DNA from: Diphasiastrum complanatum
Lineage: Eukaryota > Streptophyta > Lycopodiopsida > Lycopodiales > Lycopodiaceae
Direction: 5' to 3'
NCBI GenBank assembly: GCA_029204225.1
Contig: CM055100.1
Coordinates: forward strand, 59,768,975 to 59,832,974
DNA: 64,000 bases
Position numbers and translations under genes: made by a program. Under the pieces are notes generated by a model. That model was not told where the DNA came from. It did no database searches and was given only the letters and a program-made list of their open reading frames with translations. Each line of letters begins with the position of its first letter. Position 1 is the stretch's first letter. This document shows, in pieces, positions 23,183-35,039 of this stretch.

Positions 23183-23685
23183 CCTGCGAGCTTGAACACT
23201 CCTAAGCATTCTAGCTCACTTCTTAGAGTTGTTTTAGAGATTGCTATTGCGCTACTGCTTATCAGCATTGCGCATTAATTCTGACTTTTATTCTAGCCGC
23301 TCAAAGATAGCATAGAATACGCGGCTTCGATCCGCAACTTATTGTACTCATTTACTTCTGTTTCGTTTTGAATCAATACTATTCTTTATTGCGTTCAGTT
23401 TGCATCTCAGAATGTATGTGTTTTTGGAATTTTTCGTTACGACTAATTATTTGTTTGATAATTTTCAATGCTTAATTGTTTGGCTATGTAATCACTATAG
23501 TATTGGCAATTTCAAAGTTAGTTAGTATAAGTTCAAACATGATTTCTATCACTTGTCTTGTTTGAAATTGATAGGCGTAGTCATGCATTGGAAAGATGAA
23601 GATAGTTTATTCCGCCATGCACAAAAAGTTTTCTTTCTAGAAACATGAATTTTTCTCATTCGTTTCTACACACCACTTTCCGACA
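22633..23685 (+). mobile_element. Copia LTR family A, copy 2 (5' LTR)
   Basis: It starts TGTTGGATTATTCT (22633) and ends TTTCCGACA (23685), immediately followed by the primer-site sequence TGGTATCAGAG. It is 1053 bp long and includes a (CT)n array at 23113-23179. The start matches the 3' LTR at 31216, and the end matches the complement of 14627-14650. Gag of the same element follows at 23900. Confidence 0.85.
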
Positions 23686-23698
23686 TGGTATCAGAGTG
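23686..23698 (+). promoter_or_regulatory. Primer-binding site for family A copia (initiator tRNA-Met type)
   Basis: TGGTATCAGAGTG directly follows the LTR end. The plant consensus is TGGTATCAGAGC; the last bases differ by one change. Confidence 0.8.
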
Positions 23699-23899
23699 TT
23701 TTCACTAATTCTTTATTTAATTCCAATATGACATCAGAGCAAAAGCTCTAATACTTGATATGATATCTTTCGCGATATCAAATTGGCATACTCTTCAGTT
23801 CTTTTCAACCTTTCAGTATCAGAGAATTGATTTCTTATTGTTGGCATTCCCACATCTTAAGCGTCATCGACACAATTGATAGACTAAGTTCTAGATGGA

Positions 23900-24165
23900 T
23901 TCTCAAAGTAAAGCCGGTCTTATCATGACGCAATTATGACATTGCTTTCAAGCTTGCCCTCTACATATGAGAACTGGGTGATGATCATATTGGCACACTC
24001 AGATTTAACTCTTACTAGAGTTATCACTATGTTGTTGCAAGTAGATAATCGAATAAGTCAAGACACTTCGTCTACTTCCTCTCAGGCTCTATATGTCAAC
24101 AAAGGCTCGAAGCGACAGAAGCAGAAAAACTCCAAGAAGGCTGCAATGAATCAGAAAAGTGTCAT
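23900..24165 (+). pseudogene. Copia gag fragment (UBN2-type)
   Basis: The plus strand reads MTLLSSLPSTYENWVMIILA, then LTLTRVITMLLQVDNRI, and a Lys-rich tail (GSKRQKQKNSKKAAMNQK). This is the middle and end of a copia capsid domain; a close homologue is at 42210-42410. It is cut off at 24165, before the zinc knuckle. The first part of gag and the leader (23699-23900) are degraded. It belongs to the element whose 5' LTR is 22633-23685. Confidence 0.8.
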
Positions 24166-24911
24166 CTTATATATATACATACAGTTTTATTCAATGACCG
24201 TGCTAGACTGTACCAAAGATAGTCGTTATTCGAGTGCCGAAAAGAAAGTATTCGCAACAAACAAATAAGATAATTTTAAGACAGTTCTTTAGCGCATGCT
24301 TTAGAATACACAGCAAACGACTGTGATGCACTAGAGAGTTTGTTTGATCAGAGAGTAATTCATGTAATGCGTTAGAGATTGCTAGTAGACTCATGATCAC
24401 TCACACTCAACAGTGCGGAGAACAGAGATATGAAAGAATAACTCTCAGCACTCTATTCACTTCTTCAACCTCTTACATAAGCATAAACTCTTCTCTCTCG
24501 ATACTCGAGATTGAAGTGTGAGATCAATATATGTTCTACGAGGCAAACAAACACACCTCTAAAACAACAGGTGCGTCGCTCCCGCGAAAAGGTCTAGTTA
24601 ACAATTAGATTGAAAATATGTTCTAATATACCATAAGAGGGTATTTAACTAAGAGTTAAGATTACTCTAGTTTAACATGTCTTTCCATATGTAGTTGTTT
24701 CGCGTGGACGACCTAAAGCTTTTTCAAGACAATGTCTTTCCTTTTAAAGGTCTTGCCCTTAATTACAAGACAAGTACTTAGGAGATATATTCCCGAAAAA
24801 TGACTTAGGCCTCTTCATGATTTATACTTATCCAGCTTATATCTTCATTTTTGAGTATATCATGCCATATTTATGTTGATATTCAATTTTTAGCAATAAA
24901 GTGGCATCACA
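24166..24911 (-). mobile_element. Possible LTR of Ty3 element 2 with an adjacent polypurine tract
   Basis: On the minus strand a purine run (TGAGGAAGGGGATA, complement 24912-24925) is followed by TGTGATGCC at 24911. The other edge, 24166, reads TGTCATC on the plus strand, so the ends are imperfect inverted repeats (TGTGATG and GATGACA). The length is 746 bp. It lies between the ORFx C-terminus and the gag zinc knuckles, where an LTR should be if the element order is LTR-gag-pol-ORFx-LTR. There is no readable primer site below 24166, because copia gag abuts there. Confidence 0.4.
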
Positions 24912-25379
24912 TATCCCCTTCCTCAAATGTGAAACGTCCTCGTGGACATATCATCTTTATTTCGAGGATTATTCGCGAAACATTCTTGTTCTTCAGATTT
25001 TCGTTAAGACGAAAAGATATTTCTTCGTATGATTCTTCCTTTAGATATTTCTTCATCTTAGAGAATATGTGTCTTTGGTGTTTTGTTAAATAGGTTGATT
25101 TGATTTGATCTTTGAATTGTTGACAAAAACTGGAATCAATCTCCAAACCATCATCAAACTTCAGAGATCTTGATTCAGCATCACATATAGAAACATCACC
25201 ACGACAAAGGCACGAATGAATATTCAGAAACGATTCAATTCTTCCTATAATTTTTGAGTAAACTCCAAGTTTTGTTGAGCCTCAATCAACAACAAGTCTT
25301 CTTTTGATTTCGTATAATGGCCATTTGGTAAGTTGCCGAATTCTTCTAGCTTAACCGAGAGCAATGTGCCATCGAACAA

Positions 25380-27139
25380 CTCCTAAGTTAACTTTTTATC
25401 TTCGTCTGAATCACTATGAAGTGTGATTTCTTTACAGTAACGAGCTGAAAATCTAATAAAAGAGCTTTTAACATAAAGATTTTGAACAAAAAATAATGTC
25501 TTTGCCGCAAAGGTACCAAACTGCCAAAATGAATATGTACAGAACTACTTGTAACTTTCTGTCTTGCAGATTATGTCGAATCTCCGCAAAATATTCTGCA
25601 AGATTCTGCTCCCAATCCACATAAAGACTGAATAATTCGGGATAGGCCATATTTACATGAATAAGTAACACTACATCATCGAAAGCACCTAGATCCGCAG
25701 CAGGTTGTGGTTTGTACAGTTGAAACTGCGACTTTCGCTTCCAAAAATGTCGCTTATTGTCTTCGTTCCTCAAAAATTGAAATTCTTTGATTCGCATATA
25801 TTCAAGAGCATACATAGCCGAAGAGCCTATGTATAACTCTGTTGATCCGAAAAGCACGACCTAGAATTTTCCCTGGATTATGCCCCAGCAAAGACATCAT
25901 TTCTGCTTGATAGAGAGCTGGGCCCGTAACCAAAGAAAGTCATCCTTGTCCCAAGGTCGTTTCCACTCGTCGAAGGCGATGCCTACTGCGCCTGGTAGCA
26001 TCATGTAATCCGCACGCCATTGCAATTCAATATTAAATGCATGTGGACACCATTTTCAGAAGCGTTCAGCAAATGCACAAAATCTGTCAGCACATACCTT
26101 TGACTGATTACGACGTGTTCGCTTTGGTTGTGTAGATGCAGTTGCCAAATCCTGAGTTTGCAACTCAACAGCCAACTTCTGATCTTCCAATTGTTGCTTG
26201 ATATCTGACAGCTCCTGTGCGAGCTTGTCAATCTTCGCGATTGCCTCCAAATATTCGGGATGGTCTGAGGCTCCGTAGCAGGCAGACAAAGCTTGGATTT
26301 GCTGTGTGAGGTCATCAATACGAAGTAGGGCCTGAAGGTATTCTTTGTGAGAGTCGGGCCCGCTGCAAGATGGGGTGACTTCACTAGATAGCTCCTTCAG
26401 CTCAGCCAACTCTTTCTCGACAAGTGCCTTCGCATCCTCGAGCAGTTGCAAGAACTTGACTCGAAAGTTTGCGAGCATCTGGCCTTGGAGCTGGTTCAGC
26501 TTCATGAGGTCTACTGTGATTGACTCTGCATTGGTGCTCAAAGAAAGAGCAGCTTCTGTCTTTATTCGCGTCATTCGCTCCTCCTACAAATATTTCTGGA
26601 GGGCGACATTGTGTTGATTTGCAGCCAAAAGTTGTTGCTTCATAGAAGTATTTTGAGTCTGAAAATTTTCAGACTTGTCCTCAATCGCCTTATTAGTCCG
26701 CTTCAAAGAATCAGCTTCATTTATTAAAGTCTGAAGCTGTATTTCGAGAGAACAATTTCGTTCAATCAAGTTTGTGTTGTTTGATTCGAGCGAATCGATC
26801 TTCTCGTAGGATGTCTTTAAAGAGTCTTGGCATCGCCATGGTGAGCTTTTGGTAGTACTTGTCAAACTCATAGACTTCAGCAACTAAGTTCTTGGCTCTC
26901 TCTATCATGGTGTGAAACCATTGGGTCTGATTGTCTGGTTCATCTTCATCTTCAACAGGTGCCCCAGTGTCGCTTTCAACAGTTGCTCGTGCCTTTTTTG
27001 ATGTGTCAGATTGAGTGGCATCATCATCCGAGGTAGATGCACTCTGCTGCTTCTGGGATGTGGAAGCAGATGCTGGCTTTAAAGGATCAGCAGCAGTAGT
27101 AGCAACAGCATTTGTATCCATAGCCACGGCTGGAACTGT
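25380..27139 (-). pseudogene. ORFx copy 2, C-terminal half: Ser/Thr linker, coiled coil, C-terminal domain
   Basis: It begins at the copia junction with PAVAMDTNAVATTAADPL, then a Ser/Thr/Gln/Asp-rich linker to about 26950. Next is a segment with WFHTMIERAKNLVAEVYEF, then two long coiled-coil stretches: 26880-26584 (SLESNNTNLIERNCSLEIQL) and 26574-26150 (VEKELAELKELSSEV, KIDKLAQELSDIKQQLEDQK). A basic patch PKRTRRNQSK follows. A C-terminal globular part contains FDEWKRPWDKDDFLWLRAQL (about 25980-25920) and AYPELFSLYVDWEQNLAEYF (about 25640-25580). Several frameshifts and stops are present. Together with 16000-16750 it implies a protein of about 830 residues. I do not recognise its family. Confidence 0.5.
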
Positions 27140-29698
27140 ATACATAAGAGATCCTATAATAGAATGGTAAGAATACTCATGCATCTACTGCTTCTCATGA
27201 ATTGTTTGAGGACATTGGTCCTTTGACAATTTGAGTCCTAGTTCCATTGGTGAGAGAGCTAACTTGCAATTGATCAGATTATATCTGACTAAAGTGTTGT
27301 AGATGTACCTATGTTGTGTAATGTAGACCAACTTCTGTTTTTAGTCTTTGTGGATTTGTATACCAAGGTAGAAATGAGCTTCACCCAGATCAGTCATGTC
27401 AAATTCGGAAGATAACATTGTCTTGGATTCTTTTATCAAAGCAATGTATCATCCACAAACAAAGTGATAATGATAAAAGACTACTGCACCACTTTGAAGT
27501 AAACGTTTGAATCTGAAGAGCTAGGTGTATAGTTGTGATCAATAAGGAAAGTATTGATCCTTTGAAACCATGCTCGAGTAGATTGCTTCAAGCCATAAAG
27601 TGTCTTATGGAGTTTACAAACATGATTGTGCTTACCCTCGATAATATAACCTTCGGGTTGCACCATGTAAATGTCTTCTTTGATAGCTCCATTGAGATAT
27701 GTTGTTTGTACATCCATTTGATGTATTTCCAAATCTGCTGTAGCGGCAAATGATAGCAAAAGTCAAATAGAAGAATGCTTGACTATTGGACTGAAAGTCT
27801 CAGTTTAATCAACGTTGTATACCTGAGAAAAACCTCTAGCTACTAGTCGTGCCTTTCTTCTATTGATACTTCCATCTGCATTGTAATTGACTTTGAAAAT
27901 CCATTTGCAATCAACTACGTTTCTGCTGGCAGGTAATTCGACAATTGTCCACGTTTGGTTCTTGATAAGAGATGAACATTCTTTATCCATAGCTTCTTTC
28001 CAGAGGTCTGAATCAGGCTGACTGAGTCTTGGACCAATGTCGATTCCTGAACAAGATAGGCTACAGACTCGTCAATATACCGGTTAGGTGATCTGCTGGT
28101 TCTTGAAGATCTTCTAAGTAATACAGGAAGTTGATTATTTCCATCATACTGTAGTTGCTGATTTGCACCATCATCATCTTTTGTTGATTTGTTGTTCGTC
28201 AAGAATAGAGGAGCTTGGACCTTCAATAGGAATAGGCGACTGAGGAACTGGAAAGTTCAATGCGTCAGGAGAATCTGATAGGTCGGCTACATGGGAATTG
28301 CCCTTTCCTTTGAGGTCTTGAAACTGATCTTCGATGAAGATGACATCCCGACTAGTGAATATCTTTGACTCAATGGGATCGAACAACTTGTAGGCTTGAT
28401 CTGAAGTAGTGTAGCTAATGAAAACACACTTGATGCTCTGGAAGTCGAGCTTCTTCCTGAGATCACGAGGTACCTGCACAAAAGCAGTACATCCAAAAAC
28501 TCATAAGTTTGATAAAGAAGGTTTGGTACCTGTCCAAACTTCGAATGATGTTTTGTCTGAGAGGGCTTTAGTAGAACATTTGTTCTGAATATAGGTTGTT
28601 GAGACAGCTTCAACCCAGAAGGACTTCGGAAGTGTCGCATGTGATAACATGCACTTTGTCGATTCGACTAAGGTTTCGTTCTTTCTCTCAACAAGACCAT
28701 TTGACTGAGGCAAATAGGAGGTGATGTATTGTTGCTCAATGTCGTTGTTAAGGCAATAGTCCTTAAATTCGTTGGAGATGTACTCTCTCCCATTATCTGA
28801 CCTCAATGTTTTGATTCGTTTACCAATTTGATTTTCAGCATGCTCTTTGAATTGTTTGAATTTGATGAAAGCCTCTGATTTCTGTTTAATGAAATAAACA
28901 GTTGTTCATCTGGAGAATTCGTCAATAAAAGTAATGAAATACTTTGCATCTAGCAATGAAGAATTTGCGTAGGTCCACATATATCTGTATGAACAACATC
29001 TAACAAATCTTTTGCTGCATGCCTATGGTTTGATCTAAAAGGAATCCTAGCCTGCTTTCCAAAGATGCAGCTAGGACAGACATGGAGATCGACCTTACCA
29101 GAAGGATAGTCGAGATCAAGGACCATAGATTGTCTGGACATGTTCAAAATAGATGCATGATTCACGTGTCTTAAGCGATGATGCCATAGTAATGCTTTAT
29201 TGACTAGATTAGAGGTTTTCAAGGCTTGACTAGACTCAGAATAGCAATGTTCCAATCTATATAAGTAACTCTGCCTCTTGCCGAGTGCAAGGTTCTTATC
29301 ACTCCTATCAATAATTCTGCATTGATCAGATTCAAATTCTACCTTATGACCTAAATCTGTAATTCTACTTATTGATAACAGATTTGTAGAGAGTTTAGGA
29401 ATTTGAATTGATCATGCTGGAATCGCAATCTTACACTACCTTCACCTATTGTCACCAAGATGAACAAATTTCTTCGTGCTGTAAGGAGTGTAGGAGTTGA
29501 AGATCTCACGTTGATTGGTCATGTGTTGAGTTGCTCCAGAATCTAGAAACCATGAATCATCTAAACATGCGCTTTGATCTTTGACCACGAATGCGCCTTT
29601 GTCCACTTCGACCTGGGGAGATGATGAGACTGTGTTTGCTTGTTGATCAGGTTGCTTGGCTACGTTCTTCACTTGGAGAATTCGGCAATCTTTGATCT
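27140..29698 (-). pseudogene. Copia element, upstream half: zinc knuckle end to RT, stopping at G-S-L-M-Y
   Basis: Minus-strand order: zinc-knuckle end (IKDCRILQVKN, 29698), protease (WFLDSGATQHMTNQ, 29550), GAG-pre-integrase (LLWHHRLRHVNHASILNMSR, 29190), integrase core (MRSDNGREYISNEFKDYC, 28806; then GLVERKNETL with the catalytic Glu), linker (28479-28000), RT fingers (WTIVELPASRNVVDCKWIFK, 27950) and RT palm (MDVQTTYLNGAIKEDIYMVQ, 27720). After a degraded Y-x-D-D region it ends with YHSIIGSLMYT at 27140, where ORFx sequence begins. The frames are shifted in several places. Its downstream half is 14627-15996. Confidence 0.85.
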
Positions 29699-30170
29699 AA
29701 ATTGAGTCTTTGATCTGTGTTCCTGATTATAATTGACATAAGTTTCTAATGTGCTCTAAAACTATTTGTGTTCTTTAACCTTTAATTTGGACTTAAGTTG
29801 TTGAAGACTTCTGTCTAGAAACGAATAGTTTGCGAACGCGATTAATCAATTGTCTGCACAGCCACGAATATATCGAACATTTCTCGATTCTCTGTTGACA
29901 CCTTAATCAGCCAGAGTGTAGCACTGCTGTACTACTCTGATAACATCTCATCTGTAGAACGCGTTTCATTCGATTTGATAGAGGCCAGATTGTTGTTCTG
30001 AAATTATTAACATTACGTTCCCCAAACACAAGTAATACTGGTTTCTTTCTAATGTCTGTCGATAACCAGAATAACACTCAAAACCATTTGTCATAAATTG
30101 TACCAAATACATAACTTTCTAACGCTGTCCTCTGTGGGAACGACACTATTTACTACAGAATCTATATCAA
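29699..30170. other. Unassigned 470 bp between two copia fragments
   Basis: No ORF of note and no repeat. It could be decayed copia gag or leader of the minus-strand element, since it starts inside a zinc knuckle, but no motif is readable. Confidence 0.3.
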
Positions 30171-31215
30171 CCTTGTTGGTATAGTACGACATCGCTCAAT
30201 TCCTAGAAGATCGACAAGAGTCAACAAACCACCTATAAGGTGTATTGACGAGTCTGCAACTTATCTTGTTCAAGAGCCGACTATTGTCGAGGAGGCACTT
30301 AGTCAGCTTGATTCTGATCTTTAAAAGGAAGGTATGGATGGAGAGTATTCATCTCTTATCAAGAACTAGACTTGGACTATTGTCGAATTACCTGCCAGCA
30401 AAAATGTAGTTGATTGCAAATGGATATTTAAAATCAAATACAAGGCAAATGGGAACATCAATCGAAGAAAAGCTTGACTTGTCACGAGAAGATTTTCTCA
30501 GGTACATAATGTCGACTACACTGAAACTTTCAATCCAGTAGTTAAATGCAATATGCTAGAGCATGGTTTCAGAGGACCAACAATTTTCTTATTGATCACG
30601 ACTATAAACCAAGCACTTCAGATTCTAATGTTTATTTAAAGTTGGTGCAACATTCTTTTATTATCATCACTTTGTATGTGGATGATACATTGATTTTCAG
30701 CAACAATATCGATCTAATAAAAGAAGCCAAATCAATGTTGTCTTCAGATTTGACATGACCAATCTAGGCGAAGCTCATTACTATCTAGGTATTTAAATCC
30801 AAAGAGACAGAGAGCAAAAGAGATCTATATCACTCATCAAAGATACATTCACAATATGTTAATCAGATATAATATGATGAATTTCAAGTTAGCTCACTCA
30901 CCGATGGACCTAGGACTCAAGATGTCGACAAACCAATGTCCTCAGACAGTTGAAGAGAAGGAGTAGATGCGTGAGTATTCGATAATAGGATCTCTTATGT
31001 ATGCGATGATCTCTACCAGACCAGACATAGCTTTTGCAATCAGTTCCTTAAGTTAGTTTATGACTAATCTTGGTATTACAAATTGCAGTACTGTCGAACG
31101 CAAGATATGACAACGGATATTTTTACTAAAGCTCTAAGCTTGGATGCACATAGAAAGTTTTGTGCAAAACTAAGTTTGAAGGTCAAAGCATTCATGGATT
31201 CAGATTATGGGGGAG
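30171..31215 (+). pseudogene. Copia pol 3' part: linker, RT with deletion, RNase H end, polypurine tract
   Basis: The plus strand reads the post-integrase linker, then RT fingers (TWTIVELPASKNVVDCKWIF at about 30380). At about 30545 it jumps to ARAWFQRTNNFLIDHDYKPS, so the RT palm start is deleted. The catalytic box LYVDDTLIF is intact (about 30680). The RNase H start is at about 30975 (SIIGSLMYAMISTRPDIAFA), another jump occurs near 31080, and the pol end is YCRTQDMTTDIFTKALSLDA. The polypurine tract GGGGGAG at 31209-31215 leads directly into the 3' LTR. Several in-frame stops are present. It is the same family as the split copia at 27140-29698. Confidence 0.85.
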
Positions 31216-32136
31216 TGTTGGATTATTCTACTATTGGAGTGATTCATCAGAATAATCAATCGTTAATCTTCATCCAATTTATTATCCAGTTCTGTAGTTT
31301 TATTTGTGTCTCTACGCAGTCTATAGAAATACCCAAGAATCGCTCTCAACAGGTGGCTCCGACATATCAGATAGCATCCGACATTTCAACGACATCGACG
31401 AAAGTCGAAGGAGTCGAACATGTCGAAGATTGACAGTTACTGTTCCACTTGATATGAAGCTAAAGACTTGCTCTAACCGCTTAGAGAGAAGTCCTAACTA
31501 GATGGATGCCATCGCATTATGGTTGTCTACCAATTGCGATCTACGACCTAATTAACTGTTCTACTGGATACCTATTAATTGCTTCAGTATAGATAGTTGA
31601 TTATCAAAGACTTCTTAACTCTCCAGAAAGTTTCTTTTTTAGAGCTCTATTAGAGTATTGCTATTCGTGCTTACTGCTTATCAGCGAAAGTGCATCAGAC
31701 AGAGTTTTTAGTTACTCAGAGATAGCTTGGAGTACACGGTTTCGTCCGTTATTGTTTTGTGCTCTCACCATCTAATTTTTACATGCTACTTACTAAATCA
31801 ATCTATCTTCTTATTGAATTCAATATCATGTCAGAATGTATGCTTCTTTAAAGTTTTCTCTAACTGATAAATCTCTTATTGTTTCGTTTGATCTGTTGAA
31901 TTCTTCAACATTGCAATATTCAATACATTATTGTTTGACTACAAAATCGCTTTAGTGCTAATGATTTCAAAATTAGTTGCTAAAAGATTGAACGTAACTT
32001 CTTTCATTATAGCTTTGTTCAATTATTGATAGGCGTGGTCATGCATTAGGAAATAAGGCTTATTCCGCTGCACTCGATAGGTCGCTCATAGTCTTCGGCT
32101 TATTGAATCGACGCATTTTATTCCCTCTTTCCAACA
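31216..32136 (+). mobile_element. Copia LTR family A, copy 3 (3' LTR)
   Basis: It starts TGTTGGATTATTCT after a polypurine tract and ends CTTTCCAACA, so it has TGTTGG...CCAACA inverted termini, 921 bp. It is homologous to 22633-23685 along its length, including the AGTGCATCAGACAG / TGCGCATTAATTCTGAC region, but it lacks the (CT)n array. The 5' partner is not in the window. Confidence 0.85.
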
Positions 32137-32271
32137 TTTGTGAAATAGCAAGATAATCTCAAAAATAGAGGACTTGATATCTTAATCTCAAAAGTGTTAT
32201 TTACAAGGCAAATACCTCTCCTTTTATGGCAAGGAGGGTCTTCCATAAGTATCCACTAACTTATGGGACTA

Positions 32272-32437
32272 ATCTATTTATAGCCTTTCTAGAACTTCTA
32301 ACTTAGGACTTAGAACTTCAAAGTTTCTTAACTTAGGAAACTTAAGATAAAATATCTATTTATAGCCTTTCTAGAACTTCTAACTTAGGACTTAGAACTT
32401 CAAAGTTTCTTAACTTAGGAAAACTTAAGATAAAATA
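32272..32437 (+). repeat. Two-copy tandem repeat, 82-bp unit
   Basis: The segment beginning CTATTTATAGCCTTTCTAGA at about 32274 is repeated almost exactly 82 bp later. The second copy has one extra A before CTTAAGATAAAATA. No coding content. Confidence 0.95.
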
Positions 32438-34384
32438 TTTCTAATCTTAAGTTTCCTAAGTTTAAGTTCTAAATCTAAGTTTAAGCTATTTTATGACTTT
32501 TTAAGCTTGTACTCATGGACTTACAAACACATGCCATGGCGAAAGTTTATTAACAAACACTCGCACGTGGTTTTACAAAACACATGCCAAAGTTTTATTT
32601 TTCTCTTTTTAATTTTCTCTCTGTTAGCACAGATGCTAACAATCATGGCTTCAAAATGCTATAGATCCCTTGGTTTATCTTTATGACGGCTGAGTGAAAA
32701 TTTGCTCAGTTCACTTTTGACTAGCTTGCTCCATGAACGTAGGTTTTTTTTAGGGTGTACTCCATTCTCATGATTCTATGAACATGTATTGATGTGCTTC
32801 CTTTTTTACTACTTGTCATAGATTGTTTGCAAAGGAGGCCATTTTTTGATCTTTTAGAGATTTTCCTTCTATTTGGTAGAGCTGCCTTTGTGACTTCGAA
32901 GGCAAAGTTGCTTGTGATGGTGTAGATTGGAAACAAAATATCTTTTAAAAAATAACGCAAATACTATTATTTTCATAATATATTCCAATTTCTAATAATG
33001 TCTATGTATGATATGTAATGCTGCTAGCTCTAATCAATTTGAATTTTTGTTTGTACATGTTCTTCTTAATTTCTAACTAGAGTCTATGTGCTAAGATTTG
33101 GCATCTATTATTTAAAATTTTACATTTGAATGTCAATTTCTTATTCTAGATTAGTATGCTCTTTTTCTTTTTTTCTTTTTCTTTTTTTCAATCTTTCATA
33201 TGTTCTATAAAGTTTTTTATTTCTTCATCATCATCTAGCTAAAGTTGTTGATGAACTAGTAAATCCAACATTGCTGAAGATGTCGCTATTGTAAATCATT
33301 ACTTTTTTTTTTTGAATTTGTGTTGGCTAAGGCTAACGTGATGTAGATGCAACTAAGTTTGAGCCATTCTTAACTCATTGAATGTCAATTTGCATGCTTT
33401 AATTATCACTTTGCTTAGTATATCCTAGTTCACTACGTATGTCGTTATTATAAATCAGTTTATTTTTTGTTGTGCATTTATGATTTGTGTTAGCTAGGAC
33501 CAATGAGGATGCATGTGGTAGAGTTTAAGTCTCTCTTAGCTCATTGAATGTCATTTTGAGTATTTTAATTGTGTTCACCAGTTTATAGTCTAATATAGTA
33601 TACATAAACTTCAAATTAAAAAGTTGACCCTTTATATGTAATGTTTGATTTCATATTTTTATATTTTAATTTTTAAATTTGAAAGTTGTTCTTATAAGGC
33701 TACAAATAATTAGATTCTATAACCACACAAGAATATTGTGCTATAGCACAAAGGCCTCACCATCATTATAGTCTTCTTGGTGAAAATGTGTGAAATACTA
33801 AGAAAAAAAGAACAAGAAGAATAAAGATTGGATGCAAGGTGATTAGTAGTGGAAATAACTAGATTTTTGTGGAGCCATGGCATTGTGGTTACCACAAAAT
33901 AAAAGCAACGAGCAAAATTCACAAAATCAAAATATTAGGCATTCTATTTTTGCTACGCTCATAAGTGTTGACTATAGGAGAATATAATGATTTACACAAT
34001 TTCCGAAGATTTTATGGTAGTTTTCAAAGACATTTTTTGAGCTATAAATTTTGCAACGTGCCACGTGTCGCATTCACAAATAGATAATATACTTTTAAAT
34101 TTAATTTTATGGTCTTTTTCCATAAACTACTCACACACAGAGCCTAAACCAGAAGTTCCAAAGAAATGACATTCTTTGCATCATTCCAATTCAAACATAT
34201 GAAGTAAGATGCCATTCTTTAGGCTTGGGAAAAGTCTGTCTAGTGACCTTTGCACCAGGGAAAAAGATCGTAAAATTATAGTACACCAAATCCACAATTA
34301 AACAGACAGCTGAACGAGTTGAACCCAGTGTAAAAGTCATTAAAAAAATCCCTCCCAATATATTTTAATTTTTTTCATAAGCTA
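32438..34384. other. AT-rich stretch without recognisable genes
   Basis: ORFs are at most about 80 codons and lack motifs. There are poly-T and TTTTTC runs at about 33165-33190 and 33302. Two short blocks resemble each other (CTAGTTCACTACGTATGTCGTTATTATAAATCA near 33428 and AACATTGCTGAAGATGTCGCTATTGTAAATCA near 33270, quoted in part), suggesting an old repeat. It could be intergenic or intronic. Confidence 0.5.
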
Positions 34385-35028
34385 CTAGTGATGTGAGCCC
34401 GCAAGTCTATGGGCGGGCGGGCAGGGCAGGGTTTTGTGCGGATGGGCAAAGTGTCCCAGGCAGTGCTCACGCTGCCCGTCACAGCATGAATGCTGCCGGG
34501 CGTGAGCGGCCGGGGAACACTATTATTTTAACTATAATAAATATAATGTTGTTGCCTTTTGCAATAAGACCCGGCCAATAAAGTGAAAACTAAATAAATC
34601 TATTGACTTGGCTCATGTTATATCCAACACGTATCTCGACGGCACGCTATGATTTCAGACCCGCCACCGTTGGATGCACCAGAAACATTCGCCACGTGTC
34701 CATCTCGAGCCGCTGCGATATCTTCAAGTGGCAGCCGTGACTCGTGGCCGACATCCAAGTGGGCGGGTGTAAAGTACATGATGCTATTAAGTGACACCCG
34801 CCATTTTCCTTTGCAAAAGTTGCGATCCGATGTCTTCGAGGCAAAATCGTGAATTAAAACTTTTCTCGATCCATTTTCTTTTCTTCGTATCTGTCATGAA
34901 CTCTGTTATTTGAAGAATTAGATATGGCGGAGGTGCGGTTTCTCCATAGCGGGACACCAGATACATAGCGGAATCAGAAGACGCTTACTCTTTCCTTTTT
35001 AAAAATCGGTGCAATTCATCATGAACGG
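34385..35028 (+). promoter_or_regulatory. CpG-rich patch with possible first exon and splice donor
   Basis: This is a locally GC- and CpG-rich stretch in AT-rich surroundings. It contains a short upstream ORF (34924-34968, 14 codons) and a second ATG at 35021 followed by AAC GG and the donor-like GTATGT at 35029. The eight coding bases end in phase 2, exactly the phase needed by the DUF810 gene exon at 54038. This is only suggestive: a phase match has a one in three chance, and the same phase is offered by the ATG at 53760. Confidence 0.25.
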
Positions 35029-35039
35029 GTATGTAGTTC

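Larger units (their letters stand above)
15997..27139 (-). mobile_element. Ty3 element 2, circularly permuted block inserted in a copia element
   Basis: Going along the minus strand the block holds the ORFx C-terminal half (27139-25380), a polypurine tract and LTR-like segment (24925-24166), inserted copia debris (24165-22274), gag zinc knuckles (22240-21740), protease, RT, RNase H, integrase (17604), a spacer and the ORFx N-terminal half (16750-16000). The two ORFx halves together give one protein, cut once. Copia pol sequence stops at 27140 and resumes at 15996 with essentially no loss and no visible target duplication. This is the arrangement expected if a circular copy of the element opened inside ORFx and joined into copia pol. 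Confidence 0.6.
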
